From positions 806,001 through 870,000 of the forward strand of contig JACKNU010000001.1 in NCBI GenBank assembly GCA_024234675.1: 64,000 nucleotides of DNA, read 5' to 3'. Made by a program: the position numbers and the translations under genes. Shown here piece after piece: positions 52,136 to 62,157 of this stretch; positions within the stretch are counted from its first letter, which is position 1, and each line of letters starts with the position of its first letter. Below the pieces are notes generated by a model. The model searched no databases. It saw nothing but the letters and a program-made list of their open reading frames with translations, and was not told where the DNA came from. This stretch comes from Pseudomonadales bacterium. GTDB taxonomy: Bacteria; Pseudomonadota; Gammaproteobacteria; Pseudomonadales; Halieaceae.

Positions 52136-52397
52136 GGCCTTATTCTCCGATCCGTTAGCTGCTTTTCCTGCACCGGCTGGGGAGCTCAAGACTGCTGGCC
52201 TGGCGCCCCATCCCCGCCGACACCCGTGGTGACGACGATTCAGTTATAGGTTGGGAGACCGGGTCGCAGCAATAGATGGAATGCCAATAATTAACTGGAT
52301 ATCGCAAATACCACTTTTATGCGTCATATTTTTAATGAAGATGGAGTTTTTAGTGCCTTAAGCGACATTGTATGCCATTTTTTATTATTCCGGCCGC

Positions 52398-52826
52398 TCA
52401 ACTTTCGATGAGTTTTATGTAGGGCGGCCGCCCGGTTCCGGGCTTCAGGGGCCTGAGATGAGGTAGCGCGGTCCCCGAAACAAGCTCTCCCGCCTGTTCG
52501 ACCGCGGTCATCAACATCTGCAGGGAGAGCGCCGCACGGCCCTCCCTGGACATGAGCTGGGGGGCAATACGCGCCAGGTCCTGCTCGGCCACGAAGCCCA
52601 GCATCACTGCATTGATCAGGTAGTCGCGTATTATCTGCCGGTTCACCTGGTCCTGCAGGTACAGCTGGTGTCCGCCGTCGGCGAATACCCGCTGCAGCAC
52701 CTCTACCTCCTCGGGGGCCAGCTCGCGCCCGGCAAACGGCTCATCTTCCCCGAAAGCGCTCTCCAGGCGCTCAAGGAGATCGTTCAACTGTACTGGTTCC
52801 AAGTTACTGCTCCAACTGATGGACAT
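52398..52826 (-). CDS. Hypothetical protein at the end of the Chp chemosensory operon
   Basis: This 142-residue, helix-rich acidic protein (LNDLLERLESAFGEDEPFAG, PEEVEVLQRVFADGGHQLYL, ending RPPYIKLIES) has no recognised domain. Its start lies 23 bp inside the ChpC-like CheW gene, so it is translated from the same transcript as the chemosensory genes. A role in the Pil-Chp complex is inferred from position only. After its stop, the AT-rich segment 52260-52397 shows no clear terminator. Confidence 0.6.
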   Translation of the reverse strand: MSISWSSNLEPVQLNDLLERLESAFGEDEPFAGRELAPEEVEVLQRVFADGGHQLYLQDQVNRQIIRDYLINAVMLGFVAEQDLARIAPQLMSREGRAALSLQMLMTAVEQAGELVSGTALPHLRPLKPGTGRPPYIKLIES

Positions 52827-53283
52827 GGGTCGCTTCCCCGGAAGTCAATTCGCCGGCGCCGATGGCGCGCTGTATGGCAAGCAGATCAGGGACCTGGTAC
52901 ACATTTTCCTGCAGCCTGAAGGCGGCGCTGGCGTAATCCTGCACCGCATCAGGCAAATCTTCCATTTCCTCCCCGTCCAGGTCGGCAACCCCCAGGCCGG
53001 TGCCGCGCACGGCCACCCCCCAGAACCGACAACTTTCCCCCTCACGCCCCAGCAGCACCGCTATCAGCCCGGACCCTGTCTGGGGGTCCCGCCAACGCGC
53101 CTCGCCACCCGCGCCAAAATCGATTACGGGGACCTGTTCTCCCCGCCAGCTGATCTCGGGCGGCGGTGACTCATCGCCGGTAGCCAGGGTCAGAATTTCC
53201 CCGAGGCAGGCCTGCGGCAACACCCAGTGGCGGCTGGCCGAGCAGGGCAGCACGATACACGCGTAAGCGCCATTCTGATTCAT
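52804..53283 (-). CDS. chpC: CheW-like adaptor (ChpC-type) of the Pil-Chp system
   Basis: This 159-residue protein with a CheW-type SH3-like fold has VLPQACLGEILTLATGDESP, WRGEQVPVIDFGAGGEARWRD and GLIAVLLGREGESCRFWGVAVRGTGLG, equivalent to the three beta segments of CheW. It lies 9 bp after the ChpA gene and overlaps the following gene. In P. aeruginosa the gene at this position is chpC. It probably bridges a receptor and the ChpA kinase. Confidence 0.82.
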   Translation of the reverse strand: MNQNGAYACIVLPCSASRHWVLPQACLGEILTLATGDESPPPEISWRGEQVPVIDFGAGGEARWRDPQTGSGLIAVLLGREGESCRFWGVAVRGTGLGVADLDGEEMEDLPDAVQDYASAAFRLQENVYQVPDLLAIQRAIGAGELTSGEATHVHQLEQ

Positions 53284-53292
53284 AGCTGCACC

Positions 53293-56200
53293 TCAGGACA
53301 GCTGCAGACGGTCGCCCGTCAGCTCATTAATCTGGCCTACCAGCATGCGGAAGTTGAACGGCTTGCCCATATAGCCGTTACAGCCGGCGGCCTCGGCCAG
53401 CGCCCGGTGTTTCAACCCGGTGCGCGAGGTAATCATGATGACCGGAATATCGCTGTAACGAATGGATTTGCGAATTTCCCGCAGGGTCTGGATACCGTCT
53501 TTTACCGGCATCTCCACGTCCATCAGGATGATGTCAGGCAGGCGGTCGCAGGTATTCAGCAGATCAATGGCAACGCTGCCATTTTCCGCGGTAATGGTCT
53601 CCACGCCGACCGTCTCCAGCTGGCTGGTGGCAACCATACGCTGGGTACGGGAATCGTCCACCACCAGGGCGAGCAGTGCCTCCTCCCGATCCTCCTCGAC
53701 ATGCAGGGTGGAATGATCGTAATCCCCCACGCTGGCAACCAGCATATTGAGGTCCAGGGCGACGACGGCCTCTCCGGCGGCGGTGGTGGCTGCCCCGGCG
53801 ACCCCTGGTACGGTGGAGAATTGCGCCCCCAGGGAGCGAATGACCATTTCCAGCACTTCCTCGAAATCATCCACTGCGATCGCCATGTAGCGATCATCCG
53901 TCCCGGCAATGATGACCGGCACCGAGTGGCGCCAGGTCTTGGCGTCGGGGAAATTCACCGTCTGGCACAGGGTGCCCAGGTACGCGGGCTCGCACTCCCT
54001 TCCGGCCAGCGTCAGCTTGTGTTCACCGTCCACGGCGGCCAGGAAGTCAGTAACCGCCACCTGCTCCACCGCCACCAGCCCACCCAGGGGTATGGCGTAG
54101 CTGTGCTCTGCCGCCCTGACCATCAGGGCCCCGTTGACGGTGATGGAGGAAGGCACCCGGATAATAAAGGAGGTGCCTCTGCCGACCTCGCTCTCGATGC
54201 GGATATCACCGCCCATTTCCTGCAGCTCGGAGAGAACGATATCCATGCCCACGCCGCGGCCGGAAATCTGGCTGACGGTATTGGCGGTGGAAAACCCCTT
54301 GTGGAAAATCAGGCGCTGGGCCTCCTCGTCGCTAAGGGCATCCACATCGACGTCCAGCCCCTTGCGCAGAGCCGATTCCCGCATGGTCTCGGGATTGATC
54401 CCGCGGCCGTCGTCACTCAGGGTGATGATGGTGTCCGCACCGGCCTTGCTGATATCGATGGTAACCTGGCCGGTAGCCGATTTGCCGGCCTCGAGTCGCT
54501 CCTGCTCCGGCTCTATGCCGTGGTCCAGGGCGTTGCGCATCATGTGCTCCAGTATCGTCTGGCAGCGGGCATAGTCATCCCGGTCCAGGGTACCCAGCTC
54601 ATTCAACACCTGGAAGGAGACGGTCTTACCCAGGTCGACGCTCACCGTGCGTACCAGTCGACGCAGCCCGGGCACCAGCCGCGACACAGGCACCACCCTG
54701 GCGGCGCGAATGGCGGAACCGATAGAGGAGATAACATTGGCCTGCTGCTTGAGCAGGGCCTCTACCTGGACATTCTGGCGCGAGGCGAACTCCACCAGGT
54801 CGGCCAGGTCCTCTACCCCCTCGCGCAGGATGTTGGCCGCTTCCTGCAATTCGGAATACTGGTCCATCTCCAGGGCGTCCATCCTGTTGCCAGGCTTGCC
54901 CCCCTGGGCGGTAACGCTGCGCAGCGCCCGGTCGGCGATGCTGGCGATATGCGCCCTCACCGAGGACAGGCGCCCCAGCATCTCGGCGGCGGAGCGCTTG
55001 CTGCGGGCCGTGCCCTGGGCGGTGCGCACCCCCAATTGCTGGGCCTGGTTGGTCAGGTTGAGGAGCTGGTCCAGTTTCTCCGAGGTTATGCGCACCGACT
55101 GCTGGGCTGCCAGTGCACGGGCGCCCTCGTCGGCGAGCTTCTTGGCTTGCTGCTTCTCCCTGGCGTTGAGGGCCTTGTGCACCAGCTCGGTTTGCGGGGC
55201 GACGACTTGCGCCGGCGCCGTCTCGGCGGGTGCCTGCTCCGGCTCGGCGGCGATTGCATCCGCTGCAGCCGTGTCCCCCCGGGCAACATCGCTGTCGGCC
55301 TGGGCCGAGGACGCGGGCTGGGGCAGCGTGTTGGCGATATCGCTGCGGCTGTCGCGGATGTGGTCCAGACCGCGGACAGCCGCGTCCAGCCAGGCGTTTA
55401 CCAGCCGGAAGTACTCCGTTTCACCCTCGGCGTCCGGCCGCGGCACTGCGCCCAGCAGGGTTTCAAAATTGTGGATCAGGGTGCCGTAACAATGCAGGCC
55501 GACGCCCTTGGCTATACCCTTGATGGTGTGCAGTATCCTGGTCACCGCGGTGTAGGCCGGCTCCGAGGTGCAGTCTCTCTCCCAGGCCGCGACAGCGTCT
55601 TCCAACTTCTCCAGTTCCGAGGAACCTTCCTCGATGAAAGCGTCCAGGAAGTCGGGGAAAATCTCCCCACTGCTGGGGCTGCTCTGTGCAAACACCACGC
55701 CCGCCGGGAGATACCAGGGTGCATCCTGCACGCCAGGCTGCGCGGCTGCGGGCACAGGCTCGGGCGACTGGGCCACCTCTGGCACAGACTCCACGATATC
55801 TTCCTCGGCAGTGGAGAACTCCTCCACCTCCACGCCGCAGATGTCATCGCCATCACTGACCACCTGATGCAGCTTGTCGAACACCGCGTCTATATCGGTG
55901 TGCTCCTCGGCCACCTCGGTACCCAGTTCCAGGGAGATATCCTCGGCGAAAATGTCCTCCGAAAAGACCTGCATCGGCTCTTCGGCGGCGCCGTCCCGCT
56001 CCTCGGGCTCGGCGAGGTACTGGCCCATATCGGCGCTCTCCTCCGGGCCCGACAGCATATCCCCGTCCAGCTCGGCAAACATGTCCTCGAGCTCCCGCTC
56101 GCCCGGCTGCCAGGTGTCGGAGTCGACACTTTCCATCTCGGCCGTGGCTGCCAGTTCCTCGCCGAGCAAGTCAAAGCCCTCCAGTTCGGAGTCCAAGGAC

Positions 56201-57564
56201 TGGTCGACACTTGCAGCCGCCGGCTCCTCGGGCGTTGCCTCACCGCCAGGCACTGCGAAATCCTCGTCCAGCAACTTATTCCAACAGTCACCGGATTCGG
56301 AATGCAGCAGGCGCAGGTACAGCGTGCCGACCTCCGGCGGGTTTAGACCCTGGAATACCTGGGGCGCCGCACCGCAAACCTCGAGCGCAACCCCATAGCC
56401 GGACTGCAGCAGTTGCTGCGCGTGGGCATCGTCGGTTGCCACTTCCAGCTGCGCCTGTACACAGCCGGGTTCCAGTGCCAGCTGCTGCAGCCGCGTATCG
56501 ACGGCTGCCGCCACCGCCTGCATGAAGCGGGGGATATGGGCGGCTACGCTGGTGGCCGGGTGCCCCTCGAAGCCCTCCAGTTCGGTGAAGTCCTGGTGAT
56601 AGTCAATGTCGCCATCCGACCACAGGTCCAGCTCCTCGTCCTGGTCATCACCTTCCAGGGACAGGCCATCAAAACTCAGCTCACCGGCGTCCAGTTGCTC
56701 GCCCTGGACCAGGAAGTCATCGAAGGCTTCCTCGTCAGCCGGTGCCGGCACAGAGGCTATATAACCGAACACGTCTTCCGCGGGCCGCTCGGGTTCGGGC
56801 TGATCCATAGTGGCGGCGGGATCGCTCAGGAAACCCACGATCGCCTCGGCAGGCGGTGCGGCAGATTCTGGCGCAGCGGGCGCTTCCGCAGCAACGGGAG
56901 TTTTTTCAGCGGCACTTACCAGCCTCAGCTGGGGTATCTCATCCGGCCTAGGCACTGCCTGCTGCTGATGGATACTGCCTGCCCTTTCACCGGCGGCAAC
57001 AGCCCTGTCTTCCTTGACCGGGTCTGCAGGCCGGTTGTTCGTCTCGCTGTCAGCGGACTTGTTGCGCCGGATTACCAGGAACTTCTCGCCGATATCATCG
57101 TTGTCATCCAGGCCGAGGATATCCAGGCCTTCGGCGACGGAAGCACTGACACTGGCCCAGCGGGCGTCCCCGGGGCGGGAGAAATCAATGGCCATATTCT
57201 CCTCTGCCGGGGGAGCATCAGACCGACTCCTGCCATTGGGAGCGGCGGTCGCCCCGCTGTAGATATCGCTGGCCAGGTCATCGGAGGAGATGACGATTTC
57301 CTCGTCGATATAGTTTTCCAGGTCGTCTGCCCCTGTCGACCCGCGAATCATCGGCCGGCTGGCGACGTCGAGGTCGTAGCCGGTCAATTCACCGCTGGAC
57401 TGCTCGTCCAGGTCTACCGTGAAGAGTTTTTCCTCCGGCTCGGACATATCCATATCCAGCAGCCAACGCAGGGTACTCTCTTCGCTGCTCTCCGCGGCAT
57501 CTGCCTCGGAAAAGCCCAGTGCTTCGTCACCGTTCGCGGATTCTGTATTCTTATCGGTGTGCAC
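53293..57564 (-). CDS. chpA: ChpA-type hybrid histidine kinase (C-terminal part): Hpt, CheA kinase core, CheW, receiver
   Basis: 1423 residues. The N-terminal 620 residues are acidic and mostly low-complexity. An Hpt domain follows with His679 (ILHTIKGIAKGVGLH). The kinase core has an N box (HMMRNALDHGIEPE, His1007 to Asn1011), G1 (SDDGRGIN, 1050-1057) and G2 (SGRGVGMDIV, 1101-1110), then a CheW-like region. The C-terminal receiver domain has Asp1349 (ILMDVEMP) and Lys1401 (MGKPF). Start GTG 57564 follows GGAGG (57571-57575). The matching first half of ChpA is the separate upstream gene. Together they control type IV pilus motility. Confidence 0.9.
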   Translation of the reverse strand: MHTDKNTESANGDEALGFSEADAAESSEESTLRWLLDMDMSEPEEKLFTVDLDEQSSGELTGYDLDVASRPMIRGSTGADDLENYIDEEIVISSDDLASDIYSGATAAPNGRSRSDAPPAEENMAIDFSRPGDARWASVSASVAEGLDILGLDDNDDIGEKFLVIRRNKSADSETNNRPADPVKEDRAVAAGERAGSIHQQQAVPRPDEIPQLRLVSAAEKTPVAAEAPAAPESAAPPAEAIVGFLSDPAATMDQPEPERPAEDVFGYIASVPAPADEEAFDDFLVQGEQLDAGELSFDGLSLEGDDQDEELDLWSDGDIDYHQDFTELEGFEGHPATSVAAHIPRFMQAVAAAVDTRLQQLALEPGCVQAQLEVATDDAHAQQLLQSGYGVALEVCGAAPQVFQGLNPPEVGTLYLRLLHSESGDCWNKLLDEDFAVPGGEATPEEPAAASVDQSLDSELEGFDLLGEELAATAEMESVDSDTWQPGERELEDMFAELDGDMLSGPEESADMGQYLAEPEERDGAAEEPMQVFSEDIFAEDISLELGTEVAEEHTDIDAVFDKLHQVVSDGDDICGVEVEEFSTAEEDIVESVPEVAQSPEPVPAAAQPGVQDAPWYLPAGVVFAQSSPSSGEIFPDFLDAFIEEGSSELEKLEDAVAAWERDCTSEPAYTAVTRILHTIKGIAKGVGLHCYGTLIHNFETLLGAVPRPDAEGETEYFRLVNAWLDAAVRGLDHIRDSRSDIANTLPQPASSAQADSDVARGDTAAADAIAAEPEQAPAETAPAQVVAPQTELVHKALNAREKQQAKKLADEGARALAAQQSVRITSEKLDQLLNLTNQAQQLGVRTAQGTARSKRSAAEMLGRLSSVRAHIASIADRALRSVTAQGGKPGNRMDALEMDQYSELQEAANILREGVEDLADLVEFASRQNVQVEALLKQQANVISSIGSAIRAARVVPVSRLVPGLRRLVRTVSVDLGKTVSFQVLNELGTLDRDDYARCQTILEHMMRNALDHGIEPEQERLEAGKSATGQVTIDISKAGADTIITLSDDGRGINPETMRESALRKGLDVDVDALSDEEAQRLIFHKGFSTANTVSQISGRGVGMDIVLSELQEMGGDIRIESEVGRGTSFIIRVPSSITVNGALMVRAAEHSYAIPLGGLVAVEQVAVTDFLAAVDGEHKLTLAGRECEPAYLGTLCQTVNFPDAKTWRHSVPVIIAGTDDRYMAIAVDDFEEVLEMVIRSLGAQFSTVPGVAGAATTAAGEAVVALDLNMLVASVGDYDHSTLHVEEDREEALLALVVDDSRTQRMVATSQLETVGVETITAENGSVAIDLLNTCDRLPDIILMDVEMPVKDGIQTLREIRKSIRYSDIPVIMITSRTGLKHRALAEAAGCNGYMGKPFNFRMLVGQINELTGDRLQLS

Positions 57565-57614
57565 GCTTTACCTCCATAATCCTTATTGGACAATCGACGG
57601 GGTCGATTGCCAGC

Positions 57615-60014
57615 CTAGTGGCCTATACCGCTGGAAACCGGCGCCTGCGCCACTTCGCTGCCGCGACCACCCGCGACCCGAGCGCCCGGCTCAACGCCGC
57701 CGGAGTGCGCCATCAGAAAGCAGCGATTGGTGAGCTGGCGGGTATTCACTTCGTCCAGCTGCCCGGCGCTCCGATAGGAGTCGACCAGTGAAGGCAGGGC
57801 CCGGATAACGTCCCGGACCAGATCCTGCACCCCGGCGTCGAGTTCCAGGTCACCGTCCAGTACGCGGTCCAGCATGTCCTGGGCAGCCCAGCCCAGTTCA
57901 CCGAGGATATTGGCTCCAACAGCGCGACCATTGCCCTTGAAGGTGTGAAAATGCCGGCGGATATCACGCAATACCTGGTTCGCCTGGGGATCCGCCGACC
58001 AGGCCTCCACCAGTTGCGCAAGCTCGATGGCGATCTCCTCCGCCTCTTCGATAAACACATCCCTAAACTCCGCTATGATCTCGCCGTCCTGCACCATGCT
58101 GACATCCTGGCCGGCAGCAGTGGTGACGTCGGCGCCGGGTGAGACCTGTTCCTGCCAGGTCTCCAGTTCGGCGGCGCGCTGCTCGGCAAGGGCGATCATA
58201 TGGGACGTGTCGCCCAGCGGATCGATCAGGGAGCGCTGCAGGTGCAACTCGAGCTGGGCGAATACCTCGGCAAAGCAGCGGAAGGCGTCATCTTCACTGA
58301 CGCTGCCGCCCTTGCTGGCTGCCGTCAGCCAGTGCTGGCACTTGTCGATGATATCTGCTTCGCGCCGCATATCCGCAAAGGCGAGAGCGCCGGAAATATC
58401 GGAGAGCAGTTCCAGCGACAGGTCGATGGCCTTGCGATCGGAAAAATCCTCGAGCTCGTCCAGGAAGCTTTTCGCCAGGTTGTACAACAGGTCTAGATCG
58501 GGCTCTCCCCGGTTGGCGTCGCGCACTGCCTGCCGCAGTTCCTCATGGCCGCGATCCGACTTGTTGAGGTAGCGGTTCAGGGCGGTGCTGAGGCGCTCCA
58601 GGCTCTCTTCATCAAAGGGCTTGCGCGCCAGGGCGCGGGTCAGCGCCTTGCGACGCAGGATCTGCTGCAGGTAATCCTCCACCCTGCCCATATAGGCAAA
58701 GGTCGCACTGACTACACTCTCGCGCAGTTCGTATTCCTTGCTGGTGTAGGAACTGGAGAGGCCGTGCTCCAGTTTGTGCTCGATATCGAGTTTGATGTCG
58801 ACGATGGCGCGGATGACTTCGTTACTGACCCGCTCCCGCTTGTCATCGGCGTCCTGGTAGACACCGCGATAGATCTGCCCCAGTTTCTCGCGTACCCGTT
58901 GCAGGGAATCGGCATGCGCCGCCTGGCCCGCAGCGTCGAGCCGATACATGGCGGCCTCCACTCCCTCCATTGCCGTTTTGTCAAAATCGGCTTTGGGGTA
59001 TTTGCCAGCATCCAGCAGGTCATTGTTATTGAGAAACTCGATGACGTTATCCAACTGTGCCAGGGCACCGGTGAGGGCGGTGACCAGCGCATCGATATGC
59101 ACCAGCCCCCTGCTGGCGTCGGCCACGGTGTGGTCATCTATGCCGAATTCCTGGCGAATCCTGGCGATGTGAACCGGCTTCGACTTGCAGGAAGCGATAT
59201 AAAACAGCATCTGCTGCAGATAGCTTTCACAATCTACGGAGGGATCGATCTGACTGCCGTTTTCTCGGGCATACTTGATCATGAACGCGCCAGTCTTGAA
59301 AGTCTGGGCGATACACTCATCGGGAACGATCAGTCCCCCGGCGATACCCTCGCACAGGCCAATCATGGTAAACCAGAAGCGCTCGTTCTCGGTTCCGGCG
59401 AACAGCACCTGCATCTTGCGAGCCACCCGGGCGACAGTTTTCATACTCTCGCTGACGTTGCGACGACGCAGCGCGAGCTTGGCCATTTCCAGGTACAGCG
59501 CCAGCATCACATTGGCGCGACTGCGGACCTCCTCGTCACTGGCGGGACTGGCGCCGGCGGTGATGCCGGCACCTTCGGGAATGTCCATGTGGAAAAAATA
59601 GGCCTGTGGACGCGGCTTTTCACCCAACCACCGGCGCAGGTCATTGACGTGCTGCTCCAGCCCCTGCCCCGTATCCTGCCGGGAGCTCTGGGTATGGGAG
59701 AGATAGGCCGGCAGCACCTTCAGGGCCTGCATCAGGCCACCCAGCGCCAGCTTGCGACGCTCGCCCGTCACCTTGTCCTTGTACACGTAGTTGAGACTGC
59801 GCTCCATCTCCAGGGTGAGCATCTCGCCCTTGCTCATACCCAGCATACGCAGGGTAGAGGTGATCTGGTGGACAGCCCACATGCACTGCAGCAGGGGTTT
59901 CTTGTCGGCGGGATTGTAGCTGTACTCCACCAACGCGGTCTCTGCATTCTCGGCTTGCTTGTTCATCAACCCGAGAACCCATTTGAGGGCGACGATATCC
60001 GGTTTGCTTGACAC
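57615..60014 (-). CDS. ChpA N-terminal-half / FimL-like protein with terminal Hpt domain
   Basis: This 799-residue protein starts at GTG 60014 after GGAGG. Its N-terminus (ALKWVLGLMNKQAENAETAL, then VHQITSTLRMLGMSKGEML) resembles the start of Pseudomonas ChpA and FimL, recalled from memory. The middle is a long helical region. The C-terminus is an Hpt-like domain with the phosphorylatable His690 (RRHFHTFKGNGRAVGA). The next gene supplies the second Hpt, kinase and receiver, so this gene and chpA together equal one ChpA. A 50-bp gap with its own start separates them. Confidence 0.8.
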   Translation of the reverse strand: MSSKPDIVALKWVLGLMNKQAENAETALVEYSYNPADKKPLLQCMWAVHQITSTLRMLGMSKGEMLTLEMERSLNYVYKDKVTGERRKLALGGLMQALKVLPAYLSHTQSSRQDTGQGLEQHVNDLRRWLGEKPRPQAYFFHMDIPEGAGITAGASPASDEEVRSRANVMLALYLEMAKLALRRRNVSESMKTVARVARKMQVLFAGTENERFWFTMIGLCEGIAGGLIVPDECIAQTFKTGAFMIKYARENGSQIDPSVDCESYLQQMLFYIASCKSKPVHIARIRQEFGIDDHTVADASRGLVHIDALVTALTGALAQLDNVIEFLNNNDLLDAGKYPKADFDKTAMEGVEAAMYRLDAAGQAAHADSLQRVREKLGQIYRGVYQDADDKRERVSNEVIRAIVDIKLDIEHKLEHGLSSSYTSKEYELRESVVSATFAYMGRVEDYLQQILRRKALTRALARKPFDEESLERLSTALNRYLNKSDRGHEELRQAVRDANRGEPDLDLLYNLAKSFLDELEDFSDRKAIDLSLELLSDISGALAFADMRREADIIDKCQHWLTAASKGGSVSEDDAFRCFAEVFAQLELHLQRSLIDPLGDTSHMIALAEQRAAELETWQEQVSPGADVTTAAGQDVSMVQDGEIIAEFRDVFIEEAEEIAIELAQLVEAWSADPQANQVLRDIRRHFHTFKGNGRAVGANILGELGWAAQDMLDRVLDGDLELDAGVQDLVRDVIRALPSLVDSYRSAGQLDEVNTRQLTNRCFLMAHSGGVEPGARVAGGRGSEVAQAPVSSGIGH

Positions 60015-60063
60015 TAGTTAAACCTCCGATTCAGATAAATTCGCAAGGGCCGGGCGGCGGCTT

Positions 60064-62157
60064 TCAAACCGAAGCCCTGGCGATCTCTGCCTGCTCCAGC
60101 GCACTCATGTCTTCCTCGCGATAGACACGTGAGGCAACTGCGATATTGTCCAACTCATCGACGGCGGCAGGCACCGGTACCACCACCGGGGCCGATCCGT
60201 CCAGGCGGAATTGTCCCAGCCCGGAAACCGCCTGGTGCATGGAACGCTGCAGACGGCTTACCCCGGTGCGGGTCGCATCGCTCAGCTTGCCGATCTCCAT
60301 ACTGCACTCGCGGATTTGGGCCATCGATTTATTCATATGCAGGGCACTGACCGCGGATTTACCGGCGGCATCGTCCACAGAGCGGACAATCGCGCTGATC
60401 GCATCGGAGCCGGAGTTGATCTCCTCCAGCGAGCTGTCCAGCCTCTCGATGTACTCGAGGATGGTGACCACGGTACCTACGGTATTTTCCATGCTGGAGA
60501 GATTGTCAGCGGACATATTCTGCAGCATGCGGACCTCGGATATGATCTTGCGGCCCTCCTCGCCTGCCTCCCGCAGCAGGTCCGCGATGGATTCCGCGAT
60601 ACCCAGGAAGGGGCGGCCGTACTCGCCGGCTTTTTCCGCCTCGATGCGCGTATTGATCGCCACCACGGATATCTTGGTGTTCAGTGCCTGGATGTACTCC
60701 GCAGCCGCGGTTACAGACTGGATGAGCTCGCCCTGGCGCTTGGCGGACTTGGAGGTTTCCTGGACTGACTCGCGCACATCGACCGAGGCCTTGGACATGT
60801 CCTTGGTGAGACCGTATCCCTTGGCGACCTGCTGGCAGTTATTTTCCGCAGTCCGCGCCGCCTCAGCCGTTGAGGTCTTGATTTCCTCACTGGTGCGCAC
60901 CATCTCGGTGGCGGCAGTGGCGGACTCGCCGACCGAACGGGTCAGTTCCCTGGCTTTCTCGACCTGCGCCCTGGCGGAAATGCCGATCTCGCTTATCTCG
61001 TCTACGGAGAGCTGGAATGGCCCACGCACCTTGTCGATAAGGTCACGCTGGCGGGCGGTGGTGGCATTGAGTTGCCGGGCGATATCCGCAGTAAAGGCAT
61101 TGTCCTCGGGCACCTGAACGGTGAAGTCTCCCTCGGCAATTTTCTGCAGCGCGCTGTTGATCCCGGCGACCGCCTGTGCGGTGTACTGGCTGGGACGGTA
61201 CTGGCTGCGATACAGGGCCACCAGGGCAGCCGCGGCCAGCAGGCCCAGCACTGCCAGCACGGCGGTCAGGGTGCCCCTGTTCTCGCTCATGCCGCCGCCG
61301 AGCTGGTCCATGGCCGGCACCAGCGTGTAGATGGCGTTATCCAGCGCCTGCCCGGAAGTCAGGATAAGCTCCCTGGCCTCCATGGCCTGCTGCTGCCCGG
61401 TGGCAGCATCGGCGATACGGTCGACCGCGGCGGAGATGGGCGAGAACAGGCGGAAAGCCGTGCTGATCGCCTCCACGGCGCCGGGGTCGGTCAGTTTGCT
61501 GATACCGCGATAACTGTCCCCGCGGGTGAGATCCTCGATAGCCTGCAACAGCTGGGCAGAGTCGGCACGGAAGCTCCTGGCCAGTTGCTCGCTGTCGCCC
61601 CTGCCGGCATAGATCTGCGCGACCGAGCGGTTGATGCGCTCGCTGAGCCACAGGGACTTCTGGGCAACGGATACAGTCGCGGCTGATGCATCCATGTTCC
61701 TGACACTGGTTACGACTCGCTCCAGGGCCGTCTGCATGGGCGGCAGGTCCCGCTCCAGGCGCTCGGCCACACCGTGCAGGTATATAATGCCCGGTCCGGC
61801 GTCCACCAGGGTTTGCGCCGCCCGCTTTACGGGCTGCCAGGTAACTTCGATAAAGCTCAGTTGATCGGCCAGCTCGGCCGATTCCATTGCGTCCATCTGC
61901 TGGTCGAACTCGGTGATCTCTGCGGCCAGGTCGGCAAAGGGCTCCTCGCCGCCCTCGATCGCCCGCCGGGCCGAAGTGACCACCTTCTGTGACAAGAGCC
62001 GCAACTCACCCACGGTACGCTTGTTGACCGTGCCGGTAGAGCTGTCTTCCTGCAGCATGAATATCCCGTAAGCCGTCGCAACGAGACATACCAACAACGC
62101 CACTCCCATGAGCAGCAGGCCGACTGGAAACTTGTTTGTCGCTTGATTATTGTTCAT
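60064..62157 (-). CDS. pilJ: PilJ-type methyl-accepting receptor of the Pil-Chp system
   Basis: This 697-residue receptor starts at ATG 62157. Membrane segments lie at about residues 12-33 and 297-316. They frame a periplasmic helical region of the PilJ type (two copies, with LSQKVVTSARRAIEGGEEPF and ILTSGQALDNAIYTLVP). The cytoplasmic part has a HAMP-like region and the signalling domain. Its hairpin tip (NTKISVVAINTRIEAEKAGEYGRP, 493-516) departs from the usual NILALNAAIEAARAGE pattern. It overlaps the end of pilI by 11 bp. No pilK methyltransferase or chpB methylesterase gene is seen in the visible operon. Confidence 0.9.
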   Translation of the reverse strand: MNNNQATNKFPVGLLLMGVALLVCLVATAYGIFMLQEDSSTGTVNKRTVGELRLLSQKVVTSARRAIEGGEEPFADLAAEITEFDQQMDAMESAELADQLSFIEVTWQPVKRAAQTLVDAGPGIIYLHGVAERLERDLPPMQTALERVVTSVRNMDASAATVSVAQKSLWLSERINRSVAQIYAGRGDSEQLARSFRADSAQLLQAIEDLTRGDSYRGISKLTDPGAVEAISTAFRLFSPISAAVDRIADAATGQQQAMEARELILTSGQALDNAIYTLVPAMDQLGGGMSENRGTLTAVLAVLGLLAAAALVALYRSQYRPSQYTAQAVAGINSALQKIAEGDFTVQVPEDNAFTADIARQLNATTARQRDLIDKVRGPFQLSVDEISEIGISARAQVEKARELTRSVGESATAATEMVRTSEEIKTSTAEAARTAENNCQQVAKGYGLTKDMSKASVDVRESVQETSKSAKRQGELIQSVTAAAEYIQALNTKISVVAINTRIEAEKAGEYGRPFLGIAESIADLLREAGEEGRKIISEVRMLQNMSADNLSSMENTVGTVVTILEYIERLDSSLEEINSGSDAISAIVRSVDDAAGKSAVSALHMNKSMAQIRECSMEIGKLSDATRTGVSRLQRSMHQAVSGLGQFRLDGSAPVVVPVPAAVDELDNIAVASRVYREEDMSALEQAEIARASV

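Noticed and set aside
53227..56346. A plus-strand open frame of 1039 codons opposite chpA
   Set aside because: It lies antisense to a clear kinase gene with all catalytic motifs, its translation is low-quality His/Gly/Leu-rich sequence, and it has no domain. It is a by-product of high GC and codon bias.
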